A DNA stretch of 6,326 nucleotides from positions 1-6,326 of the forward strand of contig SCUH01000254.1 in NCBI GenBank assembly GCA_004298295.1, in the 5' to 3' direction. Positions 1 through 5,190 of this stretch are shown piece by piece. How positions within the stretch are numbered: the first letter of the stretch is position 1; each line of letters starts with the position of its first letter. The notes under the pieces are model-generated. The model worked only from the letters and a program-made list of their open reading frames with translations, made no database searches and was not told the origin of the DNA. The DNA is from Betaproteobacteria bacterium. Its GTDB lineage: Bacteria > Pseudomonadota > Gammaproteobacteria > Burkholderiales > SG8-39. The position numbers were made by a program, and so were the translations under genes.

Positions 1-109
1 GCTCGCGGATCCAGGCGTCCGAGGTGTCGAGGCGCTGCGCGAATTCCTCGTTGCGCACCACGCGCGGCGGCAGATAGCTGCCGGTGCCGATGATGCGGGC
101 GTAGTTCAT
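1..109 (-). CDS. fabH: FabH, beta-ketoacyl-ACP synthase III (N-terminal fragment, runs off the window)
   Basis: FabH starts fatty-acid synthesis in the cytoplasm by condensing acetyl-CoA with malonyl-ACP. Only the first 36 codons are present; the gene continues beyond base 1. Visible family features are the N-terminal strand and turn GTGSYLPP at residues 8-15 and the stretch LDTSDAWIRE at 27-36. In that stretch Trp33 matches the tryptophan that stacks on CoA in the family (established knowledge). The catalytic Cys-His-Asn triad lies outside the window. The ATG shares an ATGA with the plsX stop (4-nt overlap) and has no Shine-Dalgarno of its own, which implies translation coupled to plsX. plsX followed by fabH is the usual proteobacterial order. 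The family call is secure despite the short fragment. Confidence 0.93.
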   Translation of the reverse strand, partial: MNYARIIGTGSYLPPRVVRNEEFAQRLDTSDAWIRE

Positions 110-1146
110 GCCGCGGCGCTGCGGGCGAGCGGCGGCGCGGCCTGCATCTCGGCCATGCGCCGCTTGATGCGCTCGAGCACGTCGTTGCGCACTTCGTCCT
201 CGGCGCGCCGCAGCGCCTGGCCGAAGGCGTAGACGTCCGCCGAGCCGTGGCTCTTGACGACGATGCCGCGCAGACCGAGCAGGCTGGCGCCGTTGTAGCG
301 GCCGGGGTCCATGCGCACGCGCAGCGCGCGCAGCACCGGCCGCGCCAGCAGCGCCGAGAATTTGCGCCACGCGCTGCGCGAGAATTCCTGCTGCAGGTAG
401 CCGACGATCATCTTGGCGACGCCTTCCGAGGCCTTCAGCACCGAATTGCCGACGAAGCCGTCGCAGATCACCACGTCGACAGTGCCCTTGTAGATGTCGT
501 CGCCCTCGACGTTGCCGCAGAAATTGAGTCCGCTCGCGCGCAGCAGCTCGGCCGCAAGCTTCACCGTATCGTTGCCCTTGATGTCTTCGACGCCGATGTT
601 CAGCAGCCCCACCGTGGGTCGCTCCTTGTGCTCGAGCGCCGCCACCAGCATCGCGCCCATGATGCCGAACTGCATCAGCTGCTGCGGCGTGCAGTCGACA
701 TTGGCGCCGAGGTCGAGCACGTAGGTGCCGCCACCGCCCGCGTTGGGCAGCACCCCGGCGATCGCCGGCCGGTCGATCCCGGGCAAGGTCTTCAGCACGA
801 AGCGCGAGATCGCCATCAGCGCACCCGTATTGCCGGCGCTGACACAGGCGTGCGCCTCGCCGCGGTGCACCAGATTGACGGCGACGCGCATCGAAGAGTC
901 CTTCTTGGCGCGCAGCGCCTGCGCCGGCGGTTCGTCCATGCCGACCACTTCGGCGGCCGGCTGCACGCGCAGGCGCGGACCCTGGGCCGCGCCGCGCGCG
1001 CCGAGCTCCGCCTCGATGGCCTCGGTCTTGCCGACCAGCACACAGCGCGCGTCGGCGCGCTCGCGCAGGAATTGCAGCGCGGCCGGCACGGTCACGTGAG
1101 GGCCGTGATCGCCCCCCATGCAGTCGACGGCTAGGATGATTTCCAT
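106..1146 (-). CDS. plsX: PlsX, phosphate acyltransferase (acyl-ACP:phosphate)
   Basis: PlsX converts acyl-ACP and phosphate to acyl-phosphate, the acyl donor used by PlsY to make lysophosphatidic acid, so it links fatty-acid to phospholipid synthesis as a peripheral membrane enzyme. The 346-residue protein has full family length. Visible landmarks are AVDCMGGDHGP at 6-16, SAGNTGALM at 103-111, LDLGANVDC at 144-152, DGFVGN at 229-234 and the C-terminal block YNGASLLGLRGIVVKSHGSA at 284-303. The frame stays open for 90 codons upstream, but MEIILAVDCMGGD is where the family begins, so the ATG at 1146 was chosen. The ribosome site before it is weak (GAG only), and a strong hairpin ends about 12 nt upstream. 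The stop overlaps the fabH start as ATGA. The last ten or so residues are an Ala/Arg-rich tail of no known function. Confidence 0.97.
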   Translation of the reverse strand: MEIILAVDCMGGDHGPHVTVPAALQFLRERADARCVLVGKTEAIEAELGARGAAQGPRLRVQPAAEVVGMDEPPAQALRAKKDSSMRVAVNLVHRGEAHACVSAGNTGALMAISRFVLKTLPGIDRPAIAGVLPNAGGGGTYVLDLGANVDCTPQQLMQFGIMGAMLVAALEHKERPTVGLLNIGVEDIKGNDTVKLAAELLRASGLNFCGNVEGDDIYKGTVDVVICDGFVGNSVLKASEGVAKMIVGYLQQEFSRSAWRKFSALLARPVLRALRVRMDPGRYNGASLLGLRGIVVKSHGSADVYAFGQALRRAEDEVRNDVLERIKRRMAEMQAAPPLARSAAA

Positions 1147-1151
1147 AGGCT

Positions 1152-1178
1152 CGCGCGGCCGCGCGCAGGGCGCGCGGC
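1152..1178 (-). other. GC-only hairpin between rpmF and plsX
   Basis: The 49-nt rpmF-plsX gap contains a perfect inverted repeat. Bases 1158-1166 pair with 1170-1178 (9 bp, all G/C) around a 3-nt loop at 1167-1169. A competing 14-nt palindrome, CGCGCGGCCGCGCG, occupies 1152-1165, so the RNA could fold in two mutually exclusive ways. No U-run follows, so it is not an intrinsic terminator. It lies just upstream of the weak plsX ribosome site. It could protect the 3' end of an rpmF message or limit plsX translation. Both roles are inference; the repeat itself is read directly from the sequence. Confidence 0.6.
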
Positions 1179-1195
1179 GCGACGCTGACCCCAGG

Positions 1196-1375
1196 CTATT
1201 CGCCCTTGGTCCGCACCACCTTCTTGCCGCGGTAGAACCCGGTCGGGCTGATGTGATGGCGCAGATGCACTTCGCCCGTGGTCGGCTCGATGGCCGTCGG
1301 CGGACGGGTGAGGAAATCGTGCGAGCGGTGCATGCCGCGCTTGGACGGGGTTTTGCGATTCTGCGGGACTGCCAT
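1196..1375 (-). CDS. rpmF: Ribosomal protein bL32
   Basis: bL32 is a small basic protein of the large ribosomal subunit. The 59-residue product begins MAVPQNRKTPSKRGMHRSHD, the canonical proteobacterial L32 start, and carries HLRHHISPTGFYRGKKV near the C-terminus. It contains no cysteine, so it is the zinc-independent (C-minus) form with no zinc ribbon. A good ribosome site, AGGAG at 1382-1386, lies 6 nt before the ATG and fixes the start. It follows yceD and precedes plsX, the conserved order in Proteobacteria that ties ribosome and membrane-lipid synthesis together. It sits downstream of a hairpin and U8 tract that could modulate its level relative to yceD. Confidence 0.98.
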   Translation of the reverse strand: MAVPQNRKTPSKRGMHRSHDFLTRPPTAIEPTTGEVHLRHHISPTGFYRGKKVVRTKGE

Positions 1376-1381
1376 GTTCTG

Positions 1382-1386
1382 CTCCT
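1382..1386 (-). promoter_or_regulatory. Strong Shine-Dalgarno of rpmF
   Basis: AGGAG lies 6 nt upstream of the rpmF ATG. It is the clearest ribosome site in this operon: yceD has none, and plsX and fabH have weak or no sites. This suggests rpmF is translated independently at a high rate. Confidence 0.8.
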
Positions 1387-1389
1387 GTC

Positions 1390-1426
1390 AAAAAAAATCA
1401 ATGGCCGGCGGACCACCCGGTCCGCC
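1390..1426 (-). terminator. Terminator-like hairpin and U8 tract between yceD and rpmF (possible attenuator)
   Basis: Read on the minus strand, an 8-bp perfect stem GGCGGACC/GGTCCGCC (1407-1414 with 1419-1426, 4-nt loop) begins 5 nt after the yceD stop. A run of eight T (1397 down to 1390) follows after a spacer of 9 nt from the perfect stem, or about 6 nt if the stem extends through a bulged G. The U-run is further from the stem than in a classical intrinsic terminator, and rpmF follows at once. I therefore read it as at most a leaky attenuator or processing site. The U-rich stretch could instead act as a ribosomal protein S1 binding enhancer for rpmF. Confidence 0.4.
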
Positions 1427-1431
1427 CGGCG

Positions 1432-1926
1432 TCAGTGCTTTTCCCCCAGCAAGGCGCGAAGCCCCGCGAACGGGCGCTGCGGCGCATTGGGTGCATGCGC
1501 ATCGCGCGTACTGCACTGCTCGTGCCGCGGCGCGTACGGCACGGCCAGCAGCACTTCATCCTCGACCAGCTCGAGGACCGGCATTTCCCTGCGCGCCACG
1601 ATGTGCTCGGGCCCTTCGGCCTCGATCGGCACGGCGGCAAGCTCGGCTTGCTCGGCAAACAACAGCAGCTGCGTTTCCGAACGCAGCTCGAACGGCAGCG
1701 GCCCGAGGCAGCGCTGGCAGATGAGCTGCAACCGCCCCGCCACCCTCAGTCGCAGCGCCGGACGTCCGAGCTCCTGCGGCAGTCCCTGCAGTTCGTAATG
1801 GATCGTGCCTTCGGGCGTGTATAACGCCCCGAGCAGCCGCCGAAAATCCTTCGCCGCACAATCGCCACTCTGTCTCGAGCCGGACCGCGCAAACTCGAAG
1901 CCGTCGATCAGCGGCAGCTGCGGCAT
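1432..1926 (-). CDS. yceD: YceD/DUF177 family protein (23S rRNA accumulation protein)
   Basis: This is a 164-residue DUF177 (YceD) protein. The family is encoded next to rpmF in most bacteria and has been linked to 23S rRNA accumulation or processing, including in plant plastids; the biochemical activity is not settled (established knowledge). Visible family marks are the N-terminal IDGFEFARSG at 7-16, the CQRC pair at 70-73 followed by LGPLPFEL, the acidic strand LELVEDEVLLAVPYAPRHEQC at 118-138, and the terminal RPFAGLRALL at 151-160. The two cysteines at 70 and 73 plus Cys138 might bind metal, which is inference. The ATG at 1926 fits family starts but has no Shine-Dalgarno; the preceding bases are CCGCGCCCC. 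A promoter lies 9 nt away, so the message is probably leaderless. It is the first gene of the yceD-rpmF-plsX-fabH operon. Confidence 0.93.
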   Translation of the reverse strand: MPQLPLIDGFEFARSGSRQSGDCAAKDFRRLLGALYTPEGTIHYELQGLPQELGRPALRLRVAGRLQLICQRCLGPLPFELRSETQLLLFAEQAELAAVPIEAEGPEHIVARREMPVLELVEDEVLLAVPYAPRHEQCSTRDAHAPNAPQRPFAGLRALLGEKH

Positions 1927-1930
1927 GGGG

Positions 1931-1950
1931 CGCGGATGATATCATCGGCG
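1931..1950. repeat. Near-perfect palindrome in the yceD/maf divergent region
   Basis: GATGATATCATC (1935-1946) is a perfect 12-nt palindrome. The symmetry continues to 20 nt (1931-1950) with only one mismatched pair (1934/1947). It contains TATCAT on both strands, at 1940-1945 (plus) and 1941-1936 (minus), so divergent -10 elements would overlap. The plus-strand copy has no recognisable -35. It may be an operator or simply the symmetric pair of -10 hexamers. Confidence 0.5.
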
Positions 1951-1964
1951 AAAAAGCTCGTCAA
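1936..1964 (-). promoter_or_regulatory. Sigma70-type promoter of the yceD-rpmF-plsX-fabH operon
   Basis: On the minus strand there is TTGACG (1964-1959), a 17-nt spacer and TATCAT (1941-1936). Each hexamer matches five of six consensus positions, with ideal spacing. The bases after the -10 are CCGCGCCCC and then the yceD ATG. Pyrimidines fill the usual start region, so the first well-placed purine is the A of the start codon, which implies a leaderless or near-leaderless transcript. A G/C-rich discriminator like this is typical of promoters repressed by ppGpp and DksA, which would fit genes for ribosome and lipid synthesis (inference). Confidence 0.65.
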
Positions 1965-1973
1965 AACAAAGTG

Positions 1974-2564
1974 ATGGCACAGCGCCGCGCACTGGTACTG
2001 GCATCGAGCTCGCGATATCGTCGCGAGCTGCTGGCACGCCTGCGCCTGCCCTTCGAATGCGTTGCCCCTCAGGTGAACGAAGATCCGGAGCCCGGCGAGG
2101 CGCCGGCCGCCACGGCGTTGCGGCTGGCCGTGATCAAGGCGAGGGCCGTGGCACAGCGCTGCGGCGACGCGGTCATCATCGGTTCGGATCAGGTCGCCTC
2201 ATGCGGCGGGACGCGCCTGGGAAAGCCGGGATCGCGCGCCAACGCCCTTCGCCAGCTCGAATACCTGAGCGGCAGGACGGCGGACTTCGACACCGCGGTG
2301 TGCGTGCTCGACGCGGCCAGCGGCGCGCTGCGCTCGCGCGTCGTCGCCTGCCAGGTGACGTTTCGCGCCCTCAGCCGCGGCGAGATCGAAACCTATCTCG
2401 ATCGCGAGCAGCCCTACGACTGCGCCGGCAGCGCCAAGTCGGAAGGCCTCGGCATCGCGCTGCTGGCGCGGATCAGGACCGACGATCCGAGCGCGCTCGT
2501 CGGCCTGCCGCTGATCGCGCTCACCGAGCTGCTGGCCGAGTCGGGCATCGCGGTGATCGGCTGA
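1974..2564 (+). CDS. yceF: Maf/YceF-type nucleotide pyrophosphatase (probable m7GTP pyrophosphatase)
   Basis: Maf-fold house-cleaning pyrophosphatases hydrolyse non-canonical or modified NTPs to the monophosphate; the YceF subgroup prefers 7-methyl-GTP (established knowledge). The 196-residue protein shows LASSSRYRRELL at 9-20, IIGSDQVA at 68-75 with catalytic-type Asp72, GKPGSRANALRQLEYLSGR at 83-101, and YDCAGSAKSEGLG at 148-160. The CAGSAKSEG block and DDPSALVGLPLIAL at 170-183 follow YceF rather than the dTTP/UTP-type Maf. The usual VDE near the entrance reads VNE here (34-36). Translation could start at GTG 1971 or the adjoining ATG 1974; the ATG was chosen because the family begins just there. 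No Shine-Dalgarno is visible, only an A-rich leader. The stop overlaps the next start as TGATG. Confidence 0.93.
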   Translation: MAQRRALVLASSSRYRRELLARLRLPFECVAPQVNEDPEPGEAPAATALRLAVIKARAVAQRCGDAVIIGSDQVASCGGTRLGKPGSRANALRQLEYLSGRTADFDTAVCVLDAASGALRSRVVACQVTFRALSRGEIETYLDREQPYDCAGSAKSEGLGIALLARIRTDDPSALVGLPLIALTELLAESGIAVIG

Positions 2565-3262
2565 TGGCGGCGCTCTATCTGATCCCCGCGCCGCTCGGCG
2601 GGGCAGCGCAGGACGCGCTGCCCGCGGCCGCGATCGCCACGGTGCGCACGTTGCGCGACTTCGTCGCCGAGAATCCGAAAAGCGCGCGCGCCTTCCTGGC
2701 CGCGCTCGGCATGCCCTGTGCGCTGCGCGAACTCGGCATCGCGCGTCTGGACGAGCATACGGGCGCGGGCGAGGTTCCGGCGCTGCTCGGGCCGCTGCGT
2801 GCGGGGCGATCGCTCGGCCTGGTCTCCGAGGCGGGTTGCCCGGGCGTGGCCGATCCCGGCGCCGAACTCGTCAGCCTAGCGCATCGCGAGGGTTTCCGCG
2901 TGGTGCCGCTGATCGGGCCATCGGCGATCCTGCTGGCCCTGATGGCCTCCGGGTTCGGCGGCCAGCGCTTCGCCTTCTGCGGCTACCTGCCGCGCGAACG
3001 CGAGCCGCGCCGGCGCCGCATCCGCGAGCTGGAACAGCGCTCGCGCGCCGAGCGCGAGACGCAAGTTTTCATCGAAACGCCCTATCGCAACCGCGCGCTG
3101 CTCGCTGCCTTGCTCGAAGTCTGCCGTGCGCAGACGCAGCTTTGCGTGGCGAGCGGCCTGACGGCGGCGGGCGAGTCGATCGTCGCGCGCAGCATCGCCG
3201 AATGGCGCCGCCGCCCGCTCGATCCGGCGGAGAACCCGGCGGTGTTCCTGCTGCAGGCCTAG
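2564..3262 (+). CDS. RsmI-like SAM-dependent methyltransferase (tetrapyrrole methylase fold), short form
   Basis: This 232-residue protein belongs to the tetrapyrrole-methylase superfamily, closest in motif to RsmI, which 2'-O-methylates C1402 of 16S rRNA. Visible motifs are LYLIPAPLG at 4-12, FVAENPKSARAFL at 33-45, LVSEAGCPGVADPGAELV at 86-103 (the SAM-site loop), GPSAILLALMASGFGG at 118-133, FCGYLPRE at 138-145 and ETPYRN at 171-176. It is clearly shorter than RsmI (about 285 residues) and lacks the C-terminal extension. It is therefore more likely the paralogue commonly found beside maf in Betaproteobacteria, whose substrate I do not know. The ATG shares its A with the maf stop (TGATG), so the two are translationally coupled. 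Its TAG stop is the complement of the sppA stop (CTAG). Confidence 0.85.
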   Translation: MAALYLIPAPLGGAAQDALPAAAIATVRTLRDFVAENPKSARAFLAALGMPCALRELGIARLDEHTGAGEVPALLGPLRAGRSLGLVSEAGCPGVADPGAELVSLAHREGFRVVPLIGPSAILLALMASGFGGQRFAFCGYLPREREPRRRRIRELEQRSRAERETQVFIETPYRNRALLAALLEVCRAQTQLCVASGLTAAGESIVARSIAEWRRRPLDPAENPAVFLLQA

Positions 3263-4200
3263 CGCAGCCCGGCGGGCATGCGCGCCGCGAACTCCATCAC
3301 GCCCGCGGCCACGCCGACGCCGAAGCGGCGCGCGAACTTCTCGGCGATGTTTTCCTTCTGCGTGTAATCGACGATGTCCTCGGCCTTGATCACCTCGCGC
3401 GCGACGTGATCGAGGCTGCCGACGGCGTCGGCCAGCCCCAGCTCGATGCTGCGGCGGCCGCTCCAGATCAGGCCGGAAAAGATTTCCGGCGCTTCCTTGA
3501 GGCGCTTGCCGCGGCCTTCGCGCACCGCGGCGATGAACTGCTCGTGGATCTCGTTCATCAGCGCCTGCGCGTATTCCTTGTGCCGCTCTTCCAGCGGCAG
3601 GAAGGGATCGAGCATGCCCTTGTTGTCGCCGGCCGTGAGCAGCCGCCGCTCGATGCCGAGCTTCTCCATCAGGCCGGTGACGCCGAAGCCGTCCATGCGC
3701 ACGCCGATGGAGCCGAGGATACTGGCGGGGCTGACGTAGATGCGGTCGGCGCCGACCGCGGCGTAGTAGCCGCCGGAGGCGCACAGGTCCTCCACCACCG
3801 CGTACAGGGGAATTTCCGGGTACTTGCGGCGCAGCCGGCGCATCTCGTCGTAGATGGTCTGCGCCTGCACCGGGCTGCCGCCCGGGGAGTTGATGCGCAG
3901 CACCACCCCTACCGTGTGCTTGTCCTTGAACGCGGCGTTCAGCGCCGCGATGATCTTCTCCGCGCTCGCGTCGGCCGCGGGCGCGATGAGGCCGTTGATC
4001 TCCACCACCGCGGTATGCCGGCCGCGGGTCTCGGTATGCGCCTTCCAGTCGACCGCGAGCAGGATGATCACCGTGAGATAGGCGAAGGTCAGCAGCTTGA
4101 AGAAGATGCCCCAGGCGCGCGCGCGGCGCTGCTCGCGCAGCGCCGCGGTGGCCAGCTTCTCGATCACCTCGCGTTCCCAGCGCTCGCCGTTCTCAGCCAT
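3259..4200 (-). CDS. sppA: SppA, signal peptide peptidase (short, single-domain S49 form)
   Basis: SppA is an inner-membrane serine protease that degrades cleaved signal peptides from its periplasmic side. The 313-residue product is the short form with one protease domain. A basic cytoplasmic N-terminus (1-30) is followed by one transmembrane segment at about 32-52 (IFFKLLTFAYLTVIILLAVDW). The catalytic domain shows VVLRINSPGGSP at 99-110, the nucleophile Ser142 in CASGGYYAA, and SILGSIGVR at 160-168. The general-base Lys194 sits in TAGDNKGMLDPF, giving the Ser/Lys dyad. The ATG lies just inside the Rieske gene (8-nt overlap) with AGGGACGGGACG in front as a passable ribosome site. It is the last gene of the rluC operon and converges on the RsmI-like gene with a shared CTAG stop. 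Confidence 0.95.
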   Translation of the reverse strand: MAENGERWEREVIEKLATAALREQRRARAWGIFFKLLTFAYLTVIILLAVDWKAHTETRGRHTAVVEINGLIAPAADASAEKIIAALNAAFKDKHTVGVVLRINSPGGSPVQAQTIYDEMRRLRRKYPEIPLYAVVEDLCASGGYYAAVGADRIYVSPASILGSIGVRMDGFGVTGLMEKLGIERRLLTAGDNKGMLDPFLPLEERHKEYAQALMNEIHEQFIAAVREGRGKRLKEAPEIFSGLIWSGRRSIELGLADAVGSLDHVAREVIKAEDIVDYTQKENIAEKFARRFGVGVAAGVMEFAARMPAGLR

Positions 4201-4549
4201 CGTCCCGTCCCTGGTAGTAGATCTCGCCGCCGCGTTCCACCACGCGCAGCCGCACCAGCGGCGTGCCGTTGCAGGGCCCGCCCAGGCAGCGGCCGCTTTC
4301 CGGCGCGTACGTCGCGCCGTGCGTCGAGCATATCAAACTGCGCCCCCCGAAGTCGAAGACTTCGCCCTCGCGCCAGTCCAGCTCCATCGGCCTGTGGCCG
4401 CAGCGGTTGAGGTAGCCGAACACCGCGCCGTCAAACCGCACGACGAACGCCGGCGCCGTGGCGCCGCGATACGCGATCTCGAAGCGCACCGCCCGGCCGC
4501 CATCGGGCAGTGCGCCGGAGCCGCAGATCAGGCGTTCGTTTCCAGCCAC
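4193..4549 (-). CDS. Small Rieske [2Fe-2S] protein
   Basis: This 118-residue soluble protein has a Rieske cluster site: Cys50-Gly-His52 and Cys74-Ser-Thr-His77. The gap between His52 and Cys74 is 21 residues, longer than the roughly 17 of dioxygenase-type ferredoxins. A further Cys88-x4-Cys93 pair (GRCLGGPC) follows the cluster. No signal peptide or membrane helix is seen, so a cytoplasmic electron carrier or redox partner is likely; the partner is unknown. No in-frame ATG exists near the N-terminus. The GTG at 4549 is supported by GAGGAA (4563-4558) 8 nt upstream and by where the conserved part begins (RLICGSGAL). The gene overlaps the HAD phosphatase by 22 nt and sppA by 8 nt. Such genes recur between a HAD phosphatase and sppA in Betaproteobacteria, but their role is not established to my knowledge. 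Confidence 0.88.
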   Translation of the reverse strand: MAGNERLICGSGALPDGGRAVRFEIAYRGATAPAFVVRFDGAVFGYLNRCGHRPMELDWREGEVFDFGGRSLICSTHGATYAPESGRCLGGPCNGTPLVRLRVVERGGEIYYQGRDDG

Positions 4550-5190
4550 CGGGCGAGTTCCTCGACGCTGGCAAGGCACTCGAGCGGCGCCAGGCCGCGC
4601 AGCTCGGCCGCCGAATGCGCGCCGTAGGTGACCCCCAGCGCGTCGACCCCGGCGCTGCGCGCCATCTGCAGGTCGTGCGACGTGTCCCCGACCATCAGCG
4701 CGGCGGGCGCCTGCGCACCCAGCTCGCGCAGCAGCTCGAGCAGCATGGCGGGGTGCGGCTTGGGGTGGGTTTCGTCGCCACAGCGCGACGCCGCGAAGTA
4801 TTCGCCAAGGCCGCTCGCACCCAGCGCGCGGTCGAGCCCGCGCCGGCTCTTGCCGGTGGCGAGCGCAAGCCGGTGGCCGCGCCGGGCCAGCCGCTCGAGC
4901 AGCGCGCGCACACCGGGGAACAGCTGCAGCGCGTCCTCGCGCGCGAGGAACTGCTGGCGATAGCGCTCCGCGAAATCCGCATACTGCCCGCGCGGCAGCA
5001 TCGGCACGGCATGGCGCAGCGAGTCGTTCAAGCCCAGGCCGATGACGTGGCGCGCGCGCGCTTCGTCCGGCACCGGCAGCGCCATCTCGCGCGCCGCCGC
5101 CTGGATGCACTCGACGATCGTCGCCGCCGAATCGATCAGCGTGCCGTCCCAATCGAAGACGATCAGCGAATACCTGCGTTCAGCGGGCAT
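4528..5190 (-). CDS. HAD-IA family phosphatase (Gph-like)
   Basis: This is a 220-residue haloacid-dehalogenase-superfamily hydrolase with an alpha-helical cap (subclass IA, phosphoglycolate-phosphatase-like). All four motifs are present. Motif I is VFDWDGTLID, with nucleophile Asp13 and acid/base Asp15. Motif II is LALATGKS, with Thr112. Motif III is Lys144 in HPKPHP. Motif IV is MVGDTSHD, with Asp169 and Asp173 for Mg2+. The cap lies between about residues 20 and 90. The substrate cannot be read from the sequence; 2-phosphoglycolate or another small phosphate is a family-level guess, so no symbol is given. The ATG at 5190 was chosen because MPAERRYSLIVFDWDG is a normal distance from motif I; the frame is open further upstream but only as a shadow of rluC. 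It overlaps rluC by 11 nt and the Rieske gene by 22 nt. Confidence 0.92.
   Translation of the reverse strand: MPAERRYSLIVFDWDGTLIDSAATIVECIQAAAREMALPVPDEARARHVIGLGLNDSLRHAVPMLPRGQYADFAERYRQQFLAREDALQLFPGVRALLERLARRGHRLALATGKSRRGLDRALGASGLGEYFAASRCGDETHPKPHPAMLLELLRELGAQAPAALMVGDTSHDLQMARSAGVDALGVTYGAHSAAELRGLAPLECLASVEELARWLETNA
4558..4563 (-). promoter_or_regulatory. Shine-Dalgarno deciding the GTG start of the Rieske gene
   Basis: GAGGAA lies within the 3' end of the HAD gene, 8 nt before the GTG at 4549. It supports an independent initiation there, even though the upstream gene is still being translated for another 22 nt. Confidence 0.65.

Noticed and set aside
247..1134. Plus-strand open frame of 295 codons antisense to plsX
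   Set aside because: It is a shadow of plsX, with composition typical of an antisense high-GC frame.
1386..1391. Perfect TTGACA on the minus strand upstream of rpmF
   Set aside because: No -10-like hexamer lies at 16-18 nt spacing (TCCCGC is found there), so it is unlikely to be a promoter.
1147..1416. N-terminal extension of plsX by 90 codons
   Set aside because: The extension overlaps rpmF in another frame, is Arg/Ser-rich, and the PlsX family starts at MEIILAVDCMGGD.
1556..1945. Alternative minus-strand start at ATG 1945 (ATGATATCATCC) upstream of yceD
   Set aside because: It is in a different frame from yceD, and its product has no family character; it lies within the promoter -10 region.
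3267..3277. GCCC-GGC-GGGC as a terminator for the maf operon
   Set aside because: The stem is only 4 bp, there is no U-tract, and it lies inside the sppA coding region.
2836..4410. Plus-strand open frame of 524 codons running antisense through sppA
   Set aside because: It crosses the convergent junction, has an Arg/Ala/Gly/His-rich composition with no recognisable motif, and is explained by high GC in the frame opposite sppA.
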